Part shown: in pieces, positions 22,756 through 33,990 of the stretch | Layout of the letters: every line of letters begins with the position of its first letter | Numbering within the stretch: position 1 is the first letter of the stretch | NCBI GenBank assembly: GCA_037157565.1 | Contig: JAZHRO010000012.1 | Coordinates: 2,444,501-2,508,500 of the forward strand | Reading direction: 5' to 3' | DNA length: 64,000 nucleotides | Origin: Thalassia testudinum | Lineage: Eukaryota > Streptophyta > Magnoliopsida > Alismatales > Hydrocharitaceae | Position numbers and translations under genes: made by a program | Notes under the pieces: model-generated | Databases searched by the model: none | What the model saw: only the letters and a program-made list of their open reading frames with translations | What the model was told of the DNA's origin: nothing

Positions 22756-23715
22756 AATGTGGTAGCTGACCACTTATCCTACCTTCCTTCAGAAGCGATA
22801 TCTCCTTCTCTCCCTATTTCAGACCACTTCCCTGACGATCAATTGCTGGTCATCCATTCTGATCTTCCCTGGTATGCTGACATTGTCAACTACTTGGCTT
22901 CTGGAATCGTTTCCTCTGATTGGGTCCGACATCAAAAAGACAGACTTAGATCCGAGGCCAAGCACTATTATTGGGAAGAACCATGGCTTTTCAAGCACTG
23001 TAAAGACCAAATTCTTAGGAAGTGTGTCCCTAATAAGGAGATAGAGAGCATTCTATCGTTTTGCCATGACCAGGCATGTGGCGATCATTTCTTTGGCAAA
23101 AAGACTGTCACAAAAATTTTTCAGAGTGGTTTTTATTGGCCCACGATCTTCAAAGATGCACATGAATATAGTAGGGCATGTCCACGTTGTCAGTCTCTCG
23201 GCAGTATTGGCCGCTGAGACATGATGACCTTGAATCCGATCGTAGTGTACGAAATCTTTGATATTTGGGGCGTTGACTTCATGGGACCTTTTCCAAATTC
23301 ATATGGCTTTGAGTATATCTTATTAGCAGTTGAGTATGTTTCCAAATGGATAGAAGCCATACCCTCGAGGACTAACGATCATAGAGTTGTGACACAATTT
23401 ATCCAAGACTTTATCTTCTCTAGATTTGGGGTACCAAAAGCCATCGTTAGTGATGGAGGGTCTCACTTTAGAAACACACATTTTCAGTCCCTACTTCAAA
23501 AGTATGGGGTATCACATAGGATTGCTACACCATATCACCCATAAATCATTGGACTAGCTAAATTGTCCAACCGGGAGATCAAAAAGATTTTACAGACTAC
23601 CATTCGACCTGATAGAAAGGATGGTCTTCCTGCCTTTCTGATGTGTTATGGGCATATAGGACAGCTCACAAAACCCCATTAGGCATGTCGCCTTTTAGAC
23701 TTGTGTACAAGAAAC
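22756..23715 (+). pseudogene. Element A integrase, N-terminal and catalytic part
   Basis: Integrase joins the element DNA to the chromosome. The zinc-binding HHCC region (FCHDQACGDHFFG...CPRCQS, near 23057-23200) and the first Asp (WGVDFMGPF) and second Asp (VSDGGSHF) are present. A TGA at 23215-23217 splits the frame and a TAA at 23542-23544 lies just before the third catalytic position. There GLAKLSN shows Lys (AAA, 23560-23562) where the family has Glu. A frameshift follows near 23625. Element B interrupts the gene after LVYKK at 23715. The remainder is at 39627-40095. Confidence 0.88.
23711..23715. repeat. Target-site duplication of element B, left copy
   Basis: GAAAC lies here and at 39622-39626, directly outside TGATG...TTTATCA. 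Joining the flanks at one copy keeps A's integrase reading in register, which confirms the insertion point. Confidence 0.95.
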
Positions 23716-25006
23716 TGATGTGAAAAATTGTGTGATTTGTAAAAGCAAGTTTTTAATGTCGTTGTAACACGTGAATTCGCATACGCTTTTAAATTTATAT
23801 CCTAGATAGGGGAAGTATCTAGGGTCATCCAAGGAGGCCAAATGTTTGCAAAAGTAATCCTCTTGCTTACAAATAAATCTCAACTTTCTTTTTGGTATTT
23901 TAAATATGTAATTTTTTTGTTTTGAAAAGACGAGGGCAAAATGCGAATTGTAGCGGAAAGTACTAACACCTATAATTGCTTAACTAAAACTTAAAAGATA
24001 GATATATCCTCTTCCTAAGCTCACTCTAGGCAAGTGGAGGCCTAGAGTAATTAGGAAGAAGAGGTGAAACAAGTGCTAGAACCAAAACAACAATTGCAAT
24101 GAAAGTAAAAAAAAGAAGGCAATTTGATTAACTAGAATTTGTGTCCTTTTTCCAAGACAAGTAGAGGAATGCTTCTACTAAAATGAAAAAAATCTAAAAG
24201 CAAGAAAAGAAACACAAATCCTCTTGCAAAAATTGGTGAAGAAGGGATTCTTCTTGCTCCAAGCCTAGCTGCTCCTTGGCTTTAAAAGAGGACCTCCTTC
24301 TTCTCCTTCCTTGAGAGCTCCTCCAAGGTGGATGCTACCACCTTCAATGCTCTCCTCCAAGGGGTGGGCGTGCACCACCCTTAAAAGCTCCTCCAAGGTG
24401 GCATGGAGCACCTTCAAAATCTCCTCCAAAGATCTTCCTTGCCTAGCTTCTCGTTTGGCTAGCGTGACTCAAGAGAGAAGGGAAGAGGGGAAGGCACCAA
24501 AGGGATAGAATATCCCTTTAATCTTCTTCTTCTTCTCTCTTGGGCGTGGGCTTCTAGGTAAAATATGAAAGCGAATTTGCTAGCCAAGGATGCCTTGAAT
24601 GGCGGTGGGTAGTGGTCTTTTTATAGGGTAGGATGGGGGGTTAAGGTGCCTCTTGAAATGGAGGGCTAAGATGGAAGGATGGAGGTGGTTGGGGATCCTA
24701 TGGCTAAGGTCATTTGGCGCCAACCCAAGGGACTCCTAGGGGGTGGTTATGGGTGGTGACACCCCTTGAAGTTGGTGCCAAAATAGCTTCTAGAAGGGGG
24801 TCTTAGGTGGCACCAAGAAAGGTTCTAGAAGGAGGGGGTATGTGGAGGGTGGAGATGGGTTTAAGGGGAGATATGTGGTGGAGATGAAGGGGATTTTTGG
24901 AGGGAAAAGTGGCTCCAACAAGGGGGTAGTTAGGGTGGTTTTGGCGCCACTTTTAGGTGTCTTTTGGAGGTGGTGGGTAGGCTAGGTTGGCGCCAAGTAG
25001 GTTAGC
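23716..25006 (-). repeat. Element B 3' LTR, first segment
   Basis: It matches 37367-38650. It holds hairpins: CCTAGATA/TATCTAGG (23801-23823) and a two-level stem (24010-24018 with 24051-24059 around 24023-24031 with 24040-24048). There are also repeated CTCCTCCAAGG words (24300-24440) and three GGCGCC palindromes (near 24716, 24940, 24990) upstream of the minus-strand TATA box. It is cut by the C-family solo LTR. Confidence 0.92.
24617..24626 (-). promoter_or_regulatory. TATA box in B 3' LTR
   Basis: On the minus strand this reads CTATAAAAAG. The 5' LTR equivalent at 38270-38279 is CTATAAGAAG, weaker by one base. The position, with U3 palindromes on the upstream side, fits an LTR promoter. 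Confidence 0.5.
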
Positions 25007-27711
25007 TGTTACGAACGCGTGCCCCAGACGTCTTTTAAGACGTCTGGGAGGTGGGCCAGACGTCGGACCAGACGTCTGGAATCACTTCTAGACGTCGTGC
25101 CAGATGTCTGGGATCGTTGCCAGACGTCTGGAAATCTGTTATCTTTGACACGCGCGGGTCGTCTGCGTGCCTGAGCACGCAGGCCCGCATATTTGCTTAT
25201 TACTCCCTCCTGCGGCTGCAGAATCCCCTGCCACGCTCCTTCTCTCTCCTCCTCGCGCAGCCTTAAAAGGCCACGCGCTCTTCCGTCACCACCGCCTCCT
25301 TCCTCTTCTCCTTCAGCCAGCGAGCGCGAGAGTGAGCGCGAGAGCGAGCGCGAGGACGGCAGCGGCAGCCGCGGTGCGCGTGGGAGAGCTGCTGGGCCGT
25401 GAGGGCGAGCTCGCCGGGGCTGCCAGGGCTGGCCGGCGGGGAGCGCAGCGGGTGCGGAGCGATGCGGGAGGCCTGCTGCGGCTTGAGCAGCAAGCGCACG
25501 AGGCGCGACGCGGTCGGGCGTCGCGAGCGGAGGGCGAGTCGCGGCCTGATTCTGGAAACTTTTCCAGAATCAGACGTCTGGGCTGATCGCTAGACGGCGG
25601 GGGCGACGTCTGGAAGATCATCCAGACGTCTGAAAGGTGAGTCTTCTGTCTTTTTTCTTCTTCCCTTCGACTGACCGTACTGAGAGAGAGAGATGGGTAC
25701 GCGCAGGCTCGGTGATTCGCCATCCAAAGCGAATCAGACGTCTGGCTGTAGTACCAGACGGCGGGAGCGACCTCCAGACGTCCGGGGTGACCATCGGATG
25801 TCTGGGAACTAGGCCAGATGCCCCCACAGGCTTCTAGATGTCTGAGAAACCACGCAGAACAAGGTAATTCTCTGATCCACTTTTTAAGACGTCTGGAAGA
25901 AGTTCCAGACATCTGATTTTACACAGTTTCGTCGTTTTCAACCCATTGAGGGCCCGTTCGGGTTCCGTTTTCCGCGTTTCGAGTTGCGTTCCTTTCGGAA
26001 TTAAATCCTCTACCCGTCTACAGTAGCTGTATACCATTTTGAGACACTCCTTGTGTTTGATCCTTGTGATAGGACCCCGTTCCGTTGCAGTCTCGAGGGT
26101 CGCGGAGGCATGCGGGATTCCCGATCACGCCCCCATTACTCCCGTCGTACTTGGTAGAGTGGCTTTTAAGATTTAAGTATAATTTGTTGAATTATGGAGC
26201 CATAAATAGAACCTAGGACATTGCATGAATCCTAGGAATGAGAAATAGATTGAATGATAGCTCCTAGGTGTTGCATGAATCCTAGGACTGGAAAACTAGA
26301 TTGTATAATAGATCCTAGGATATGGCATGAATCCTAGGATGGGAAAACTAGTGGAATGTATGAATACTGCAGTCTTTGAAAAATGGAAAGGGATTTAAAG
26401 CTGCCTGTAATTTGAATTAACAGCTGCCTGTTATGAATAAATGTGATTGAGATCATGGATTGTAAGAACGTGAAACTGGAAAGTGAAACATAGATGTTCT
26501 GAGATTAAAGAGCTGGAACCCTACGGGGAATTAGGAGTGGAACTCTTGGAAAGAGAAAGGAATGGAACTGAGAAAGAAAGATGTTGTTGTGTACTGTCTC
26601 TTGGGTACATAGTACCAAGGGAAGTACCTGTACCTGTTTAGTGCAGAGTGGGGCCAGCCACCCCAGGGACCTGGGGTTAGGACCGGCCGCTCTGTACCGA
26701 CTTGCTGGCCCTCGTGTACGTAGTACCGAGGAGAGCTACTAGTGTTAGGAGGGCACTAGCTACCCCACGGGCCCCGGGGTTCTGCTAGCCTCCTACACCG
26801 ACTTGTTAGGCCCACTGGGGCAAACCAGGGTAGTCAGGCGGGGGTGCGCGGACTGTGGAGGGGCAAGGCCCCTGTTTGGTTACTGTGGAGGGGTTGGACC
26901 CCTGTTACTAACAGGGCTCTGCCCTGGACTGGTTCCGTGCTGTGCTTTGGGCACACTCGTTAACGGAAACGACTGACCGCGTGTCAATACGGGTTAGCTA
27001 CCTGTGCATTTATCGCGCGTGCCGTAGTCACCGTTACGTCTGTCAGTGACCTTGGGGTGGTTGACTGAGGGTAGGATCACCACGGGGGACTCTCTTGGCC
27101 AGGAGAGCACCACGTGCTACTTCTACTTTTTGGAAAAGACTGCAATCAAGATCGTTCCCACGAGGAACATTCGAGATCAAGTAAAGGATCTGAGAAATAA
27201 ATGAAATCAGGAGACAATTGAAAGATGGATATAAAGAAAGTAACAGAACATAACAGCTACTGTACACTCTACTATTTTCTCTAGTTTAGTTTGCCACTCT
27301 ACTCAGCGTTTTGCTGACGTGTTACACTCGTTACCTTTCAGGACCAGGAGTTGAGCAGCCAGGGTCAGCGGCTGCAGAGGACGCTGGGTCGAGTAGGGTC
27401 CAGTAGAGTTACCACCGTCCTTTTGTACCTCTTTTTGTTCCATTATAGTGAGTAGTTCTTGTTTCCGCTGTACTTTTCATTACCTGCAGTTCATATTATA
27501 TGATGAATGTTGTTCTACTGTTGTGGTGGTATATACTGCAGTGGTTTCTCTCCTTACTGCTGTATTTTCTTACTGTTAGTTATATTCATGTTGAATGTGG
27601 TTTATTTTACTGCTCTTTTGGTTACATCCTCGTTGGACGACTAGGTCTTGGGATTAGTCGAGTCGGTCTGGTTCTCGTGTCTCGTAGGGACTCGGGAACT
27701 GGGTCGTTACA
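25007..27711 (+). mobile_element. Solo LTR of the element C family
   Basis: A 2705-bp sequence beginning TGTTACGAACGCG and ending GGTCGTTACA, flanked by TTAGC at 25002-25006 and 27712-27716. It has the GACGTC clusters, the 13-bp hairpin (25546-25573, loop changed from AA to CT) and the 51-bp repeats (26212-26364) of C's LTRs. It is clearly more diverged from them than they are from each other. No internal region is present, so it most likely arose by recombination between the two LTRs of a full element. It interrupts B's 3' LTR, so it is younger than B. Confidence 0.95.
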
Positions 27712-27716
27712 TTAGC

Positions 27717-28687
27717 TTATGTGGAGCTTAGGTGGAGCTAGTTGGGTGGAGTTGTTAGGTGGGTTTTTGGGGTGGTACAAGCCAAGGAAGTTTGAGCATA
27801 GCTAAGATAAGCTAAGCTAAGCTAGCTTAGCTAATGGAGGAGTAGAGGAGGAGGTGTTGGAGCTAAGGTTTGGAGGGAGGAGCTGGTTCTGAAGAATCTG
27901 GAGCTGAAATGGAAGAGGCAGTTGCTGAAGAGGTCAACATGGGGCTACTCTAGCTGGCTTAGCTTGCTAGTTCTTTTCTAGCTACTAAGCCAAGCTAAAG
28001 TTAGCTGGCTTCTGTTGAATGGAGCTGAGGTGAGCTGGGTCTAGTGCTCCCGGGGAGGATTAAGCTGGTTGAGACAGCTAAGGTAGCTTAGCTCAATTAC
28101 CTTGAGCTAAGCTGGGTCCTCGGGAGCTGGACTTGAGCTTCCTGAGCTGGGATGAGTTCTTCTTCAGCTGGCTGGAGTTGAGTGGAGCTGGATGTAGCTG
28201 GATCTGAGCTGGGGTGAACTCCTGTCAACTCAGCTGAGCTAGCTAGAGCTTGCTGTGGACTAGTCTGAGCTGAGATGAGCTAGCCTCAGCTAAGTTGAGC
28301 TAGATCTGAGCTGACTTGAGCTAGGGTGAGCTAAGATGAACTCTCTTGAGCTGCCATTCAGCTGAGATTAGCTGAATGGAGCTAGGATGAGCTAACCCTA
28401 GTTCAAGTGAGCTAGGTTCCAGCTATGGTGAGCTGGAACAAGCTGAGTTCCAGCTAGTCTGAACTCCTTCTTCACCAATTGCCTTCTTGAGTGCTAGGGT
28501 TTTAGGGATCTGTATATCTGTTCATCCCTAACACTCATAAAAACACATTAAAACAAAAAAAGAAAATGCAATGCATGCCTAACCTAGTTAATGCCTAAAT
28601 GCAGCCCAAAAACCCGTTTGCAGAGTAAAATCCTAAGAGCTAGGTTTGTTTTAATGTATAAGAATGATGATAAACTGGCGTTTATCA
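27717..28687 (-). repeat. Element B 3' LTR, second segment, AGCT-rich
   Basis: It matches about 38652-39621. From 27785 to 28460 it is a degenerate array of GAGCT/AGCTA words, for example GAGCTGAGATGAGCTAGCCT near 28268. The end, TGATAAAC with GTTTATCA on the minus strand, forms a perfect 8-bp terminal hairpin with loop GCCA. I see no coding content. Confidence 0.9.
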
Positions 28688-30108
28688 CACCCCTATGCTT
28701 ATATTTTTCTAGTCTCAGCAAAACTTCAAATTTTTTGGAAAACAAAATTTTTGGGAAATCTAATTTTTTCAACTCTTGAGGAGAAAAAGATTAAAGGACC
28801 TTGGTTGATCTAAACAGAGGAGGTACAGGATTTGTTAAAGATAAACATCGGGATTTTTTTTGGATCCAATCATTAGACAAAACGGGATCAATATATCCTC
28901 CAGAAAATTCACAAATTAACCCCTTGTTAATTCAGATGACTTGAAATTTTTGTTTCTAGGATTTTTCTGGCTCATGAATTTGATTCGCAACTTGCAAAAT
29001 CCTTTAAAACCTTGTGTCTGTGCTTGTGAAAAGCCAACATTTATAAGGGTGTGTTAATTTATTTTTTATTACTTTTTTTTTCCCATGCTCATTTTTAGCT
29101 TAGTCTTACAACGATGTGTCGGGATCATCATTCCCGTTACTAATCCTCGAGGGAGCTCTGGTGCCAGTGCTTCAAGATAGCACTGTCCATGACACCACCC
29201 AGGAGCTCACAACCCCAAAACACAATGAGGTGTAAAGGGATGCTCCAAGCAAACTCAAGCTCTTGCTCCGACACTATAGGTAGAGCACCGTCCAAGACAC
29301 TTGAGCTACTAAAATGTGCTTTAATGCTCCGTCTAAAGATATGAAATATAGATATAGAGCAGCGTCGAGGCGGTAACATGTTGACATCGCGTCCTCAAAG
29401 GAGGCATTTACCTCCTTCTCGACGGTGGAAACTCAAACCAATGATCTGCTTCAGACTTTTACTAAATCCAAACAAGGGAGTTTTTCAAATTTTTAGTTGT
29501 TTTTTAAGTGTTGGCTTGTGTGTGAAAATTGACACAAGAAGTTCCTCAAGACATGCAAGTTTTTGAATCAGAAACTAAGCCAAATACTTTCCGTATTACA
29601 AAATAGGATCAAGTCACCTGAACTATCATGAGTTCAGGTGGAATTTTAGAGAAGGATATCTGATCTAGTCTAAAATAGACCCTGAAATTCTAATGATCAG
29701 ATCCATATCCTCATCCCTAGTTTGTTAAAGATTAAATCCCATTGTACAAAAAATGAGTTTTTCAACCTTAGTCCCGATTTCAAAAATTTTTCCTCAAAAA
29801 GTTTTCGACATTTTTATTTTTTTGGGTATGCAAGTAGGAAATAAACTAAATAAAAAAATGCATGTTTTTTTTTTTTAGGTTTTGAAAATCCTAAATCGAT
29901 CGTCAAATTTTAGAAACACCCCCCCCATGCTTAAGATATGCCATGTCCTTATGCATTAGGAGGGAAAAGGGATCACCTTAGTGAAGAACGGTCGGGTTTA
30001 GGATGATCAAAACCTGGAAAAAGAAGAAAAAAGGAAAGAAGGAAAAAATGATGGGTTACCTCCCATCTAGTGCTATCTTTTACGCCTTTCAACCGGGCAT
30101 AATGTGCA
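28688..30108 (-). other. Element B 3' untranslated region and PPT
   Basis: Read on the minus strand this follows pol and ends with the purine-rich AGCATAGGGGTG (28688-28699) directly before the 3' LTR, the likely PPT. A second purine block (29917-29950: GGACATGGCAT, then TTAAGCATGGGGGG) resembles blocks in A, D and F. A small stem-loop (AGTGCT, loop TCAAGAT, AGCACT) lies at 29166-29184. There is no env-like ORF; the ORFs at 29140-29379 and 29378-29566 show no features. Confidence 0.7.
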
Positions 30109-30480
30109 TTAGTGATCAAGGGTGGCTGGCTCAGTAAAATTAAAAGATTCAGATGAAATTTTAGGCGTATGATCAAAATAGGGCTTTAAACGTTGGCCAT
30201 TGACTTGAAAGGTTGAATTAGTTTTTGGATCAAAATGATCAATAGCACCGTATGGATATATTTTATGGACAATAAAGGGGCCGATCCATTTAGATTTTAA
30301 TTTGCCAGGAAAAAGATGTAATCTCGCATCGAAAAGCCAAACACGTTGATTAACGTCAAAGTGTTTACGAACAATAAATTTATCGTGAAATTTTTTTGTT
30401 CGGTCCTTATAAATCCTCGCATTTTCATAGGAAAAATTACGTAATTCTTCCAATTCAGTTAATTGTAATTTTCTATGGAT
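30109..30480 (-). pseudogene. Element B integrase C-terminal part
   Basis: It continues integrase after a frameshift near 30480. ELRNFSYENARIYKDRTKKFHD, FPGKLKSKWIGPF and FQVNGQRLKPYFDH are the standard end of Athila-type pol. The GPF segment is the integrase C-terminal DNA-binding fold. The stop at 30109 is probably natural, since element D pol ends at the equivalent place. Confidence 0.85.
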
Positions 30481-31550
30481 ACCGGTTCAGATGAATCCAT
30501 GTTGAATTGTTTTATTGCCCAAAAAGCCCTATGTTCTAATTCTACCGGGAGATGGCATGCCTTCCCAAAAATCAGACGGAAGGGAGACATGCCAAGCGAG
30601 GTTTTAAAAGCGGTACGGTAGGCCCATAAAGCGTTGTCCAATTTGGTGGACCAATCTTTACGGTCGAGCCTAATCGTCTTTTGTAAAATATTTTTAATTT
30701 TCCGGTTAGAAACTTCAGCCTGGCCATTTGTTTGGGGGTGATAAGGTGTGGAAATTTTATGATTAACCCCATATTTAGAAAGAAGGTGACGGAATTGTGA
30801 GTGGGTGAAATGTGAGCCTCCGTCACTGATAATGGCCTTTGGTATGCCAAATCTTGAGAAAATATTTTTCTTGAGAAATTCGACAACCACACGGTGATCA
30901 CTAGTGTGGGTGGGTATTGCTTCTATCCATTTAGAAACATAGTCGACTGTGACTAATATATATAAATACCCACCAGAGTTGATGAATGGTCCCATGAAGT
31001 CGATGCCCCAAACATCAAAAATTTCAACCTCTAAAATAGGATTAAGGGGCATCATATCCTTCCGAGTCATGTTGCCGATGCTCTGGCAACGCACACAGGA
31101 TCGAACAAAGTCATGAGCATCTTTGTGCAAGCTAGGCCAATAAAATCCCACATTAAGGATTTTAGCTGCAGTTTTCTTGCCCGAAAAATGTTCACCACAA
31201 GCCATTGAGTCACAATGTGTCAAAATATCATGGATTTCAGAATCGGGGACACATCGTCGAATGACCTGATCGGCACAAATGCAGAAAAGGTCGGGCTCCT
31301 CCCAAAAATAATATTTAATATCAGCAAAGAACTTATCCCATTTTATTTTTGGCCAATCAGCGGGGATTCGTTCTGTTGTTAAGTAGTTTGCGATGGGCGC
31401 AAACCAAGGGAGGGTTGTGGCAGCTAAAATGCTTTCATCGAGGAACTGATTTGGCAGGGTGATTATGTCATTCGTCATAAGATGAGAGAGATGGTCGGCC
31501 ACTACATTATGCAATCCCGCCTTATCCTTGATTTCCAGGTCAAATTCCTA
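30459..31550 (-). pseudogene. Element B integrase, HHCC and catalytic core
   Basis: The open frame runs from 31514, preceded in the same frame by a single TAG at 31548-31550 that separates it from RNase H. The zinc-binding region reads [13 protein letters not shown]...CVRCQS. Compared with element A (FCHDQACGDHF), an Asp stands where the first His is expected, although a His lies two positions earlier. The catalytic Asp (WGIDFMGPF), Asp (ISDGGSHF) and Glu ([13 protein letters not shown]) are all present. The frame is lost at the SIENYN stretch near 30480. Confidence 0.9.
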
Positions 31551-32445
31551 GAGCTGCAGAATCCAACGGATAAGGTAGGGTTTCGCATCTTTCTTTGTTA
31601 GTAAATATTTAATTGCTGAGTGGTCGGTAAATACAGTGACATGTGACCCCAACAGATAAGATCTAAATTTTTCTAAGGCAAATACAATGGCAAGAAGTTC
31701 CTTTTCAGTAACCGTGTAATTCCGTTGTGCATCATCAAGGGTTTTGCTAGCATAATAGATCACAACGGGCTTCCTGCCAATTCTTTGCCCTAGAACGGCC
31801 CCTACAACAAAATCTAAGGCATCTGTCATTAATTCAAAGGGACTATTCCAATCAGGTCCCTGCAATATTGGTGCCTCAGTAACCTCTTTCTTCAACCACA
31901 AAAAACTCTCCAGGCAATTATCATTAAAATCAAATGGTTGGTCTTTAGTGAGAAGCTGACTTAAGGGCTTGGAGATTTGGGAAAAATTTTGTATGAATCG
32001 ACGGTAGAAACCCACATGACCCAAAAAGGATCTAATTTGTTTGACAGTAGTGGGTGGTGGGAGCCTAGATATAGCATCTATTTTTGCTTTATCTATCGCG
32101 ATTCCTTGTTTTGAAATAACATGGCCCAAGACAATACCTTCTTGGACCATGAAATGACTTTTTTCCCAGCTAAGGACCAGATTAACTTCTATGCATTTTT
32201 GGAGAGTTCTTTCAAGGTTTTTAAGACAATGGTCAAAAGAATCTACAAAAATGGAGAAATCATCCATAAAGACTTCTAAACATTCACCTACCAGGTCTAA
32301 AAAAATTACAAGCATTCACCTTTGAAAAGTCACAGGTGTGTTGCAAAGATCGAAGGGCATCCTTCGGAAAGCAAAGGTTCCGAAGGGGTAGGTGAAAGTT
32401 GTTTTGTCTTGGTCCTCAGGATGAACCGCTACCTGATTATAGCTC
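31548..32445 (-). pseudogene. Element B reverse transcriptase palm and RNase H
   Basis: The open part (31548-32315) begins just after a TGA and holds [45 protein letters not shown], then RNase H with [32 protein letters not shown] and [14 protein letters not shown]. Upstream, on the other side of the deletion, YNQVAVHPEDQDKTTF and GTFAFRRMPFDLC are recognisable. The active-site Asp pair is present. RNase H keeps its first Asp, although Ala-Leu follows where Ala-Ser is usual. Confidence 0.88.
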
Positions 32446-32850
32446 GCTCTAAGATTTGATCAATAAAGGGGAGCAGGAAATGGTCCTTCTTGGTGGCGGT
32501 GTTTAATTTTTGGTAATCGATACACACGCGCCAAGAAGAAGCGGTTCGAGTGGCTACATTTTCCCCATTATCATTAGTGACAACTGTTAGTCCAGCCTTT
32601 TTGGGTACAACTTGTGTTGGACTAACCTAGGAGCTATCAGAAATGGGGTAGATGATATCAGCATCTAGCCACTTAATAATCTCCTTTTTTACCACCTCCT
32701 GCATAATAGGATTCAAGCGCCTTTGTGGTTGGCGGGAGGGGCGAGAATCGTCCTCTAAATATATACGATGCGTACAATAGGACGGATGGATACCCTTAAG
32801 ATCAGAAAGGGTCCAACCAATAGCTTTCCGATATTTACTCAAAACCTGGA
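32446..32850 (-). pseudogene. Element B reverse transcriptase N-terminal part, with motif A deleted
   Basis: KAIGWTLSDLKGIHPSYCTHR, QPQRRLNPIMQEVVKKEIIKWLDADIIYPISD and then (after a TAG at 32627-32629) VQVVPKKAGLTVVT, SSWRVCIDYQKLN and PFIDQILER are read in order. At about 32446 the text jumps from FIDQILER to SYNQVAVHP, dropping the stretch with the first catalytic Asp of RT and changing frame. This RT cannot be active. Confidence 0.85.
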
Positions 32851-32949
32851 GGAGTTTGTGCTCTTATGCCCCGGTAAGTCCAAAATTTATAATCAGGGGT
32901 AGGGTCTGATTAGGACCCAGGAAGACATATTTAAGGGAGTCGGGGAAAG

Positions 32950-33990
32950 GTTTTAATTCCAATTATGGGCCCGGCTCCGAAAGAATTTCTGCTTTGTGGG
33001 TTAGTGGTGAGGTGAGAGTGAACGGGTCAGTTGGAATATTAGCTGGATGTGTGGTTGGGGTGGAAGGGTGAGAAAAAGTGGATTGTTCAAGAACTATATT
33101 AATAGCAAAATAGGAACCTAAATGGGAAATCTGCAAAGTTTCCTCCACAATGTTTTCTATCTCTGAATCCGAATCATCAAAGAAATCTGGTTCTTGGAAC
33201 TGCCTAGAAGCTTGAAAAATGTTTAGGGTTACAGATTCACTGCAACACATGATCTTCATCTTTCCAGAATCACAATCAATATTGGCGCAGGCAGTGGCTA
33301 AGAATGGTCTTCCAAGAATAATGGGGGCAAACTTTAGTGCTTCTGGTACCTCTATGTCCAGGACTAAAAAGTCTACTGCGAATAGACAAATTTTGACCCA
33401 GACAAGAACATCCTCAACAATTCCCCTTGGTTTAATTGTAGATCGGTCGGCTAATTGGAGAGTAACCTCAACATGCTTCAATTCACCGAACTTGAATTCC
33501 TCAAAAATAACTGTGGGGATAAGATTAATTGAGGCACCAAGATTCAACAACGCACGATCAAATGTGGTATCATTAATGATAACTTGAATTAGGGGGCCGC
33601 CAGGATCTTTTCTCTTAAGAGGCAGTCGGCTCTGCACAACTGAGCTGACTGTCTCTAGAAGAATCACCTTTCCTAGGTTTCTGGGCTACCTTTTCGGAGT
33701 ACATAAATCTTTTAGGAATTTTGCATAGGAAGGGATATATTTAATGGCATGTAGGAGAGGGATATTAATTTCTAGTTGCCCAAATAAATCCATTAATTCC
33801 TTCTCAGTGGGCTCGGATTTCTTCTTTTTCTTATTTGAAGAGTGGAGGGCTTGTGGAAATGGGGCAGGATTTCCCTGTTTTGCATGAATTGGTTCCTGAA
33901 CAATAGGAGGGGAAGAGTTAATCTGTGTTTCATTAGAGCGGGTTTCTTTAATAGGCAGGGGATTGTGAGTGGTTTTCCCATTCCTCAAGG
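32950..33990 (-). pseudogene. Element B protease region
   Basis: The upstream open part (33686-33988) ends in LEINIPLLHAIKYIPSYAKF and LKDLCTPKR, the Athila hallmark before protease. After a stop, the frame 32963-33667 holds RALLNLGASINLIP, VEVTLQLADRSTIKPRGIVEDVL, VDFLVLDIEVPE and PIILGRPFLATACANIDC. The residue before LGAS is Asn (AAT); element A has the catalytic Asp here. This single change should abolish protease activity. The C-terminal tail is Ser/Thr/Pro-rich. Confidence 0.88.

Noticed and set aside
27785..28460. CRISPR array or simple satellite
   Set aside because: The AGCT words are neither direct repeats with unique spacers nor a fixed-period tandem array, and the DNA is plainly plant retrotransposon.
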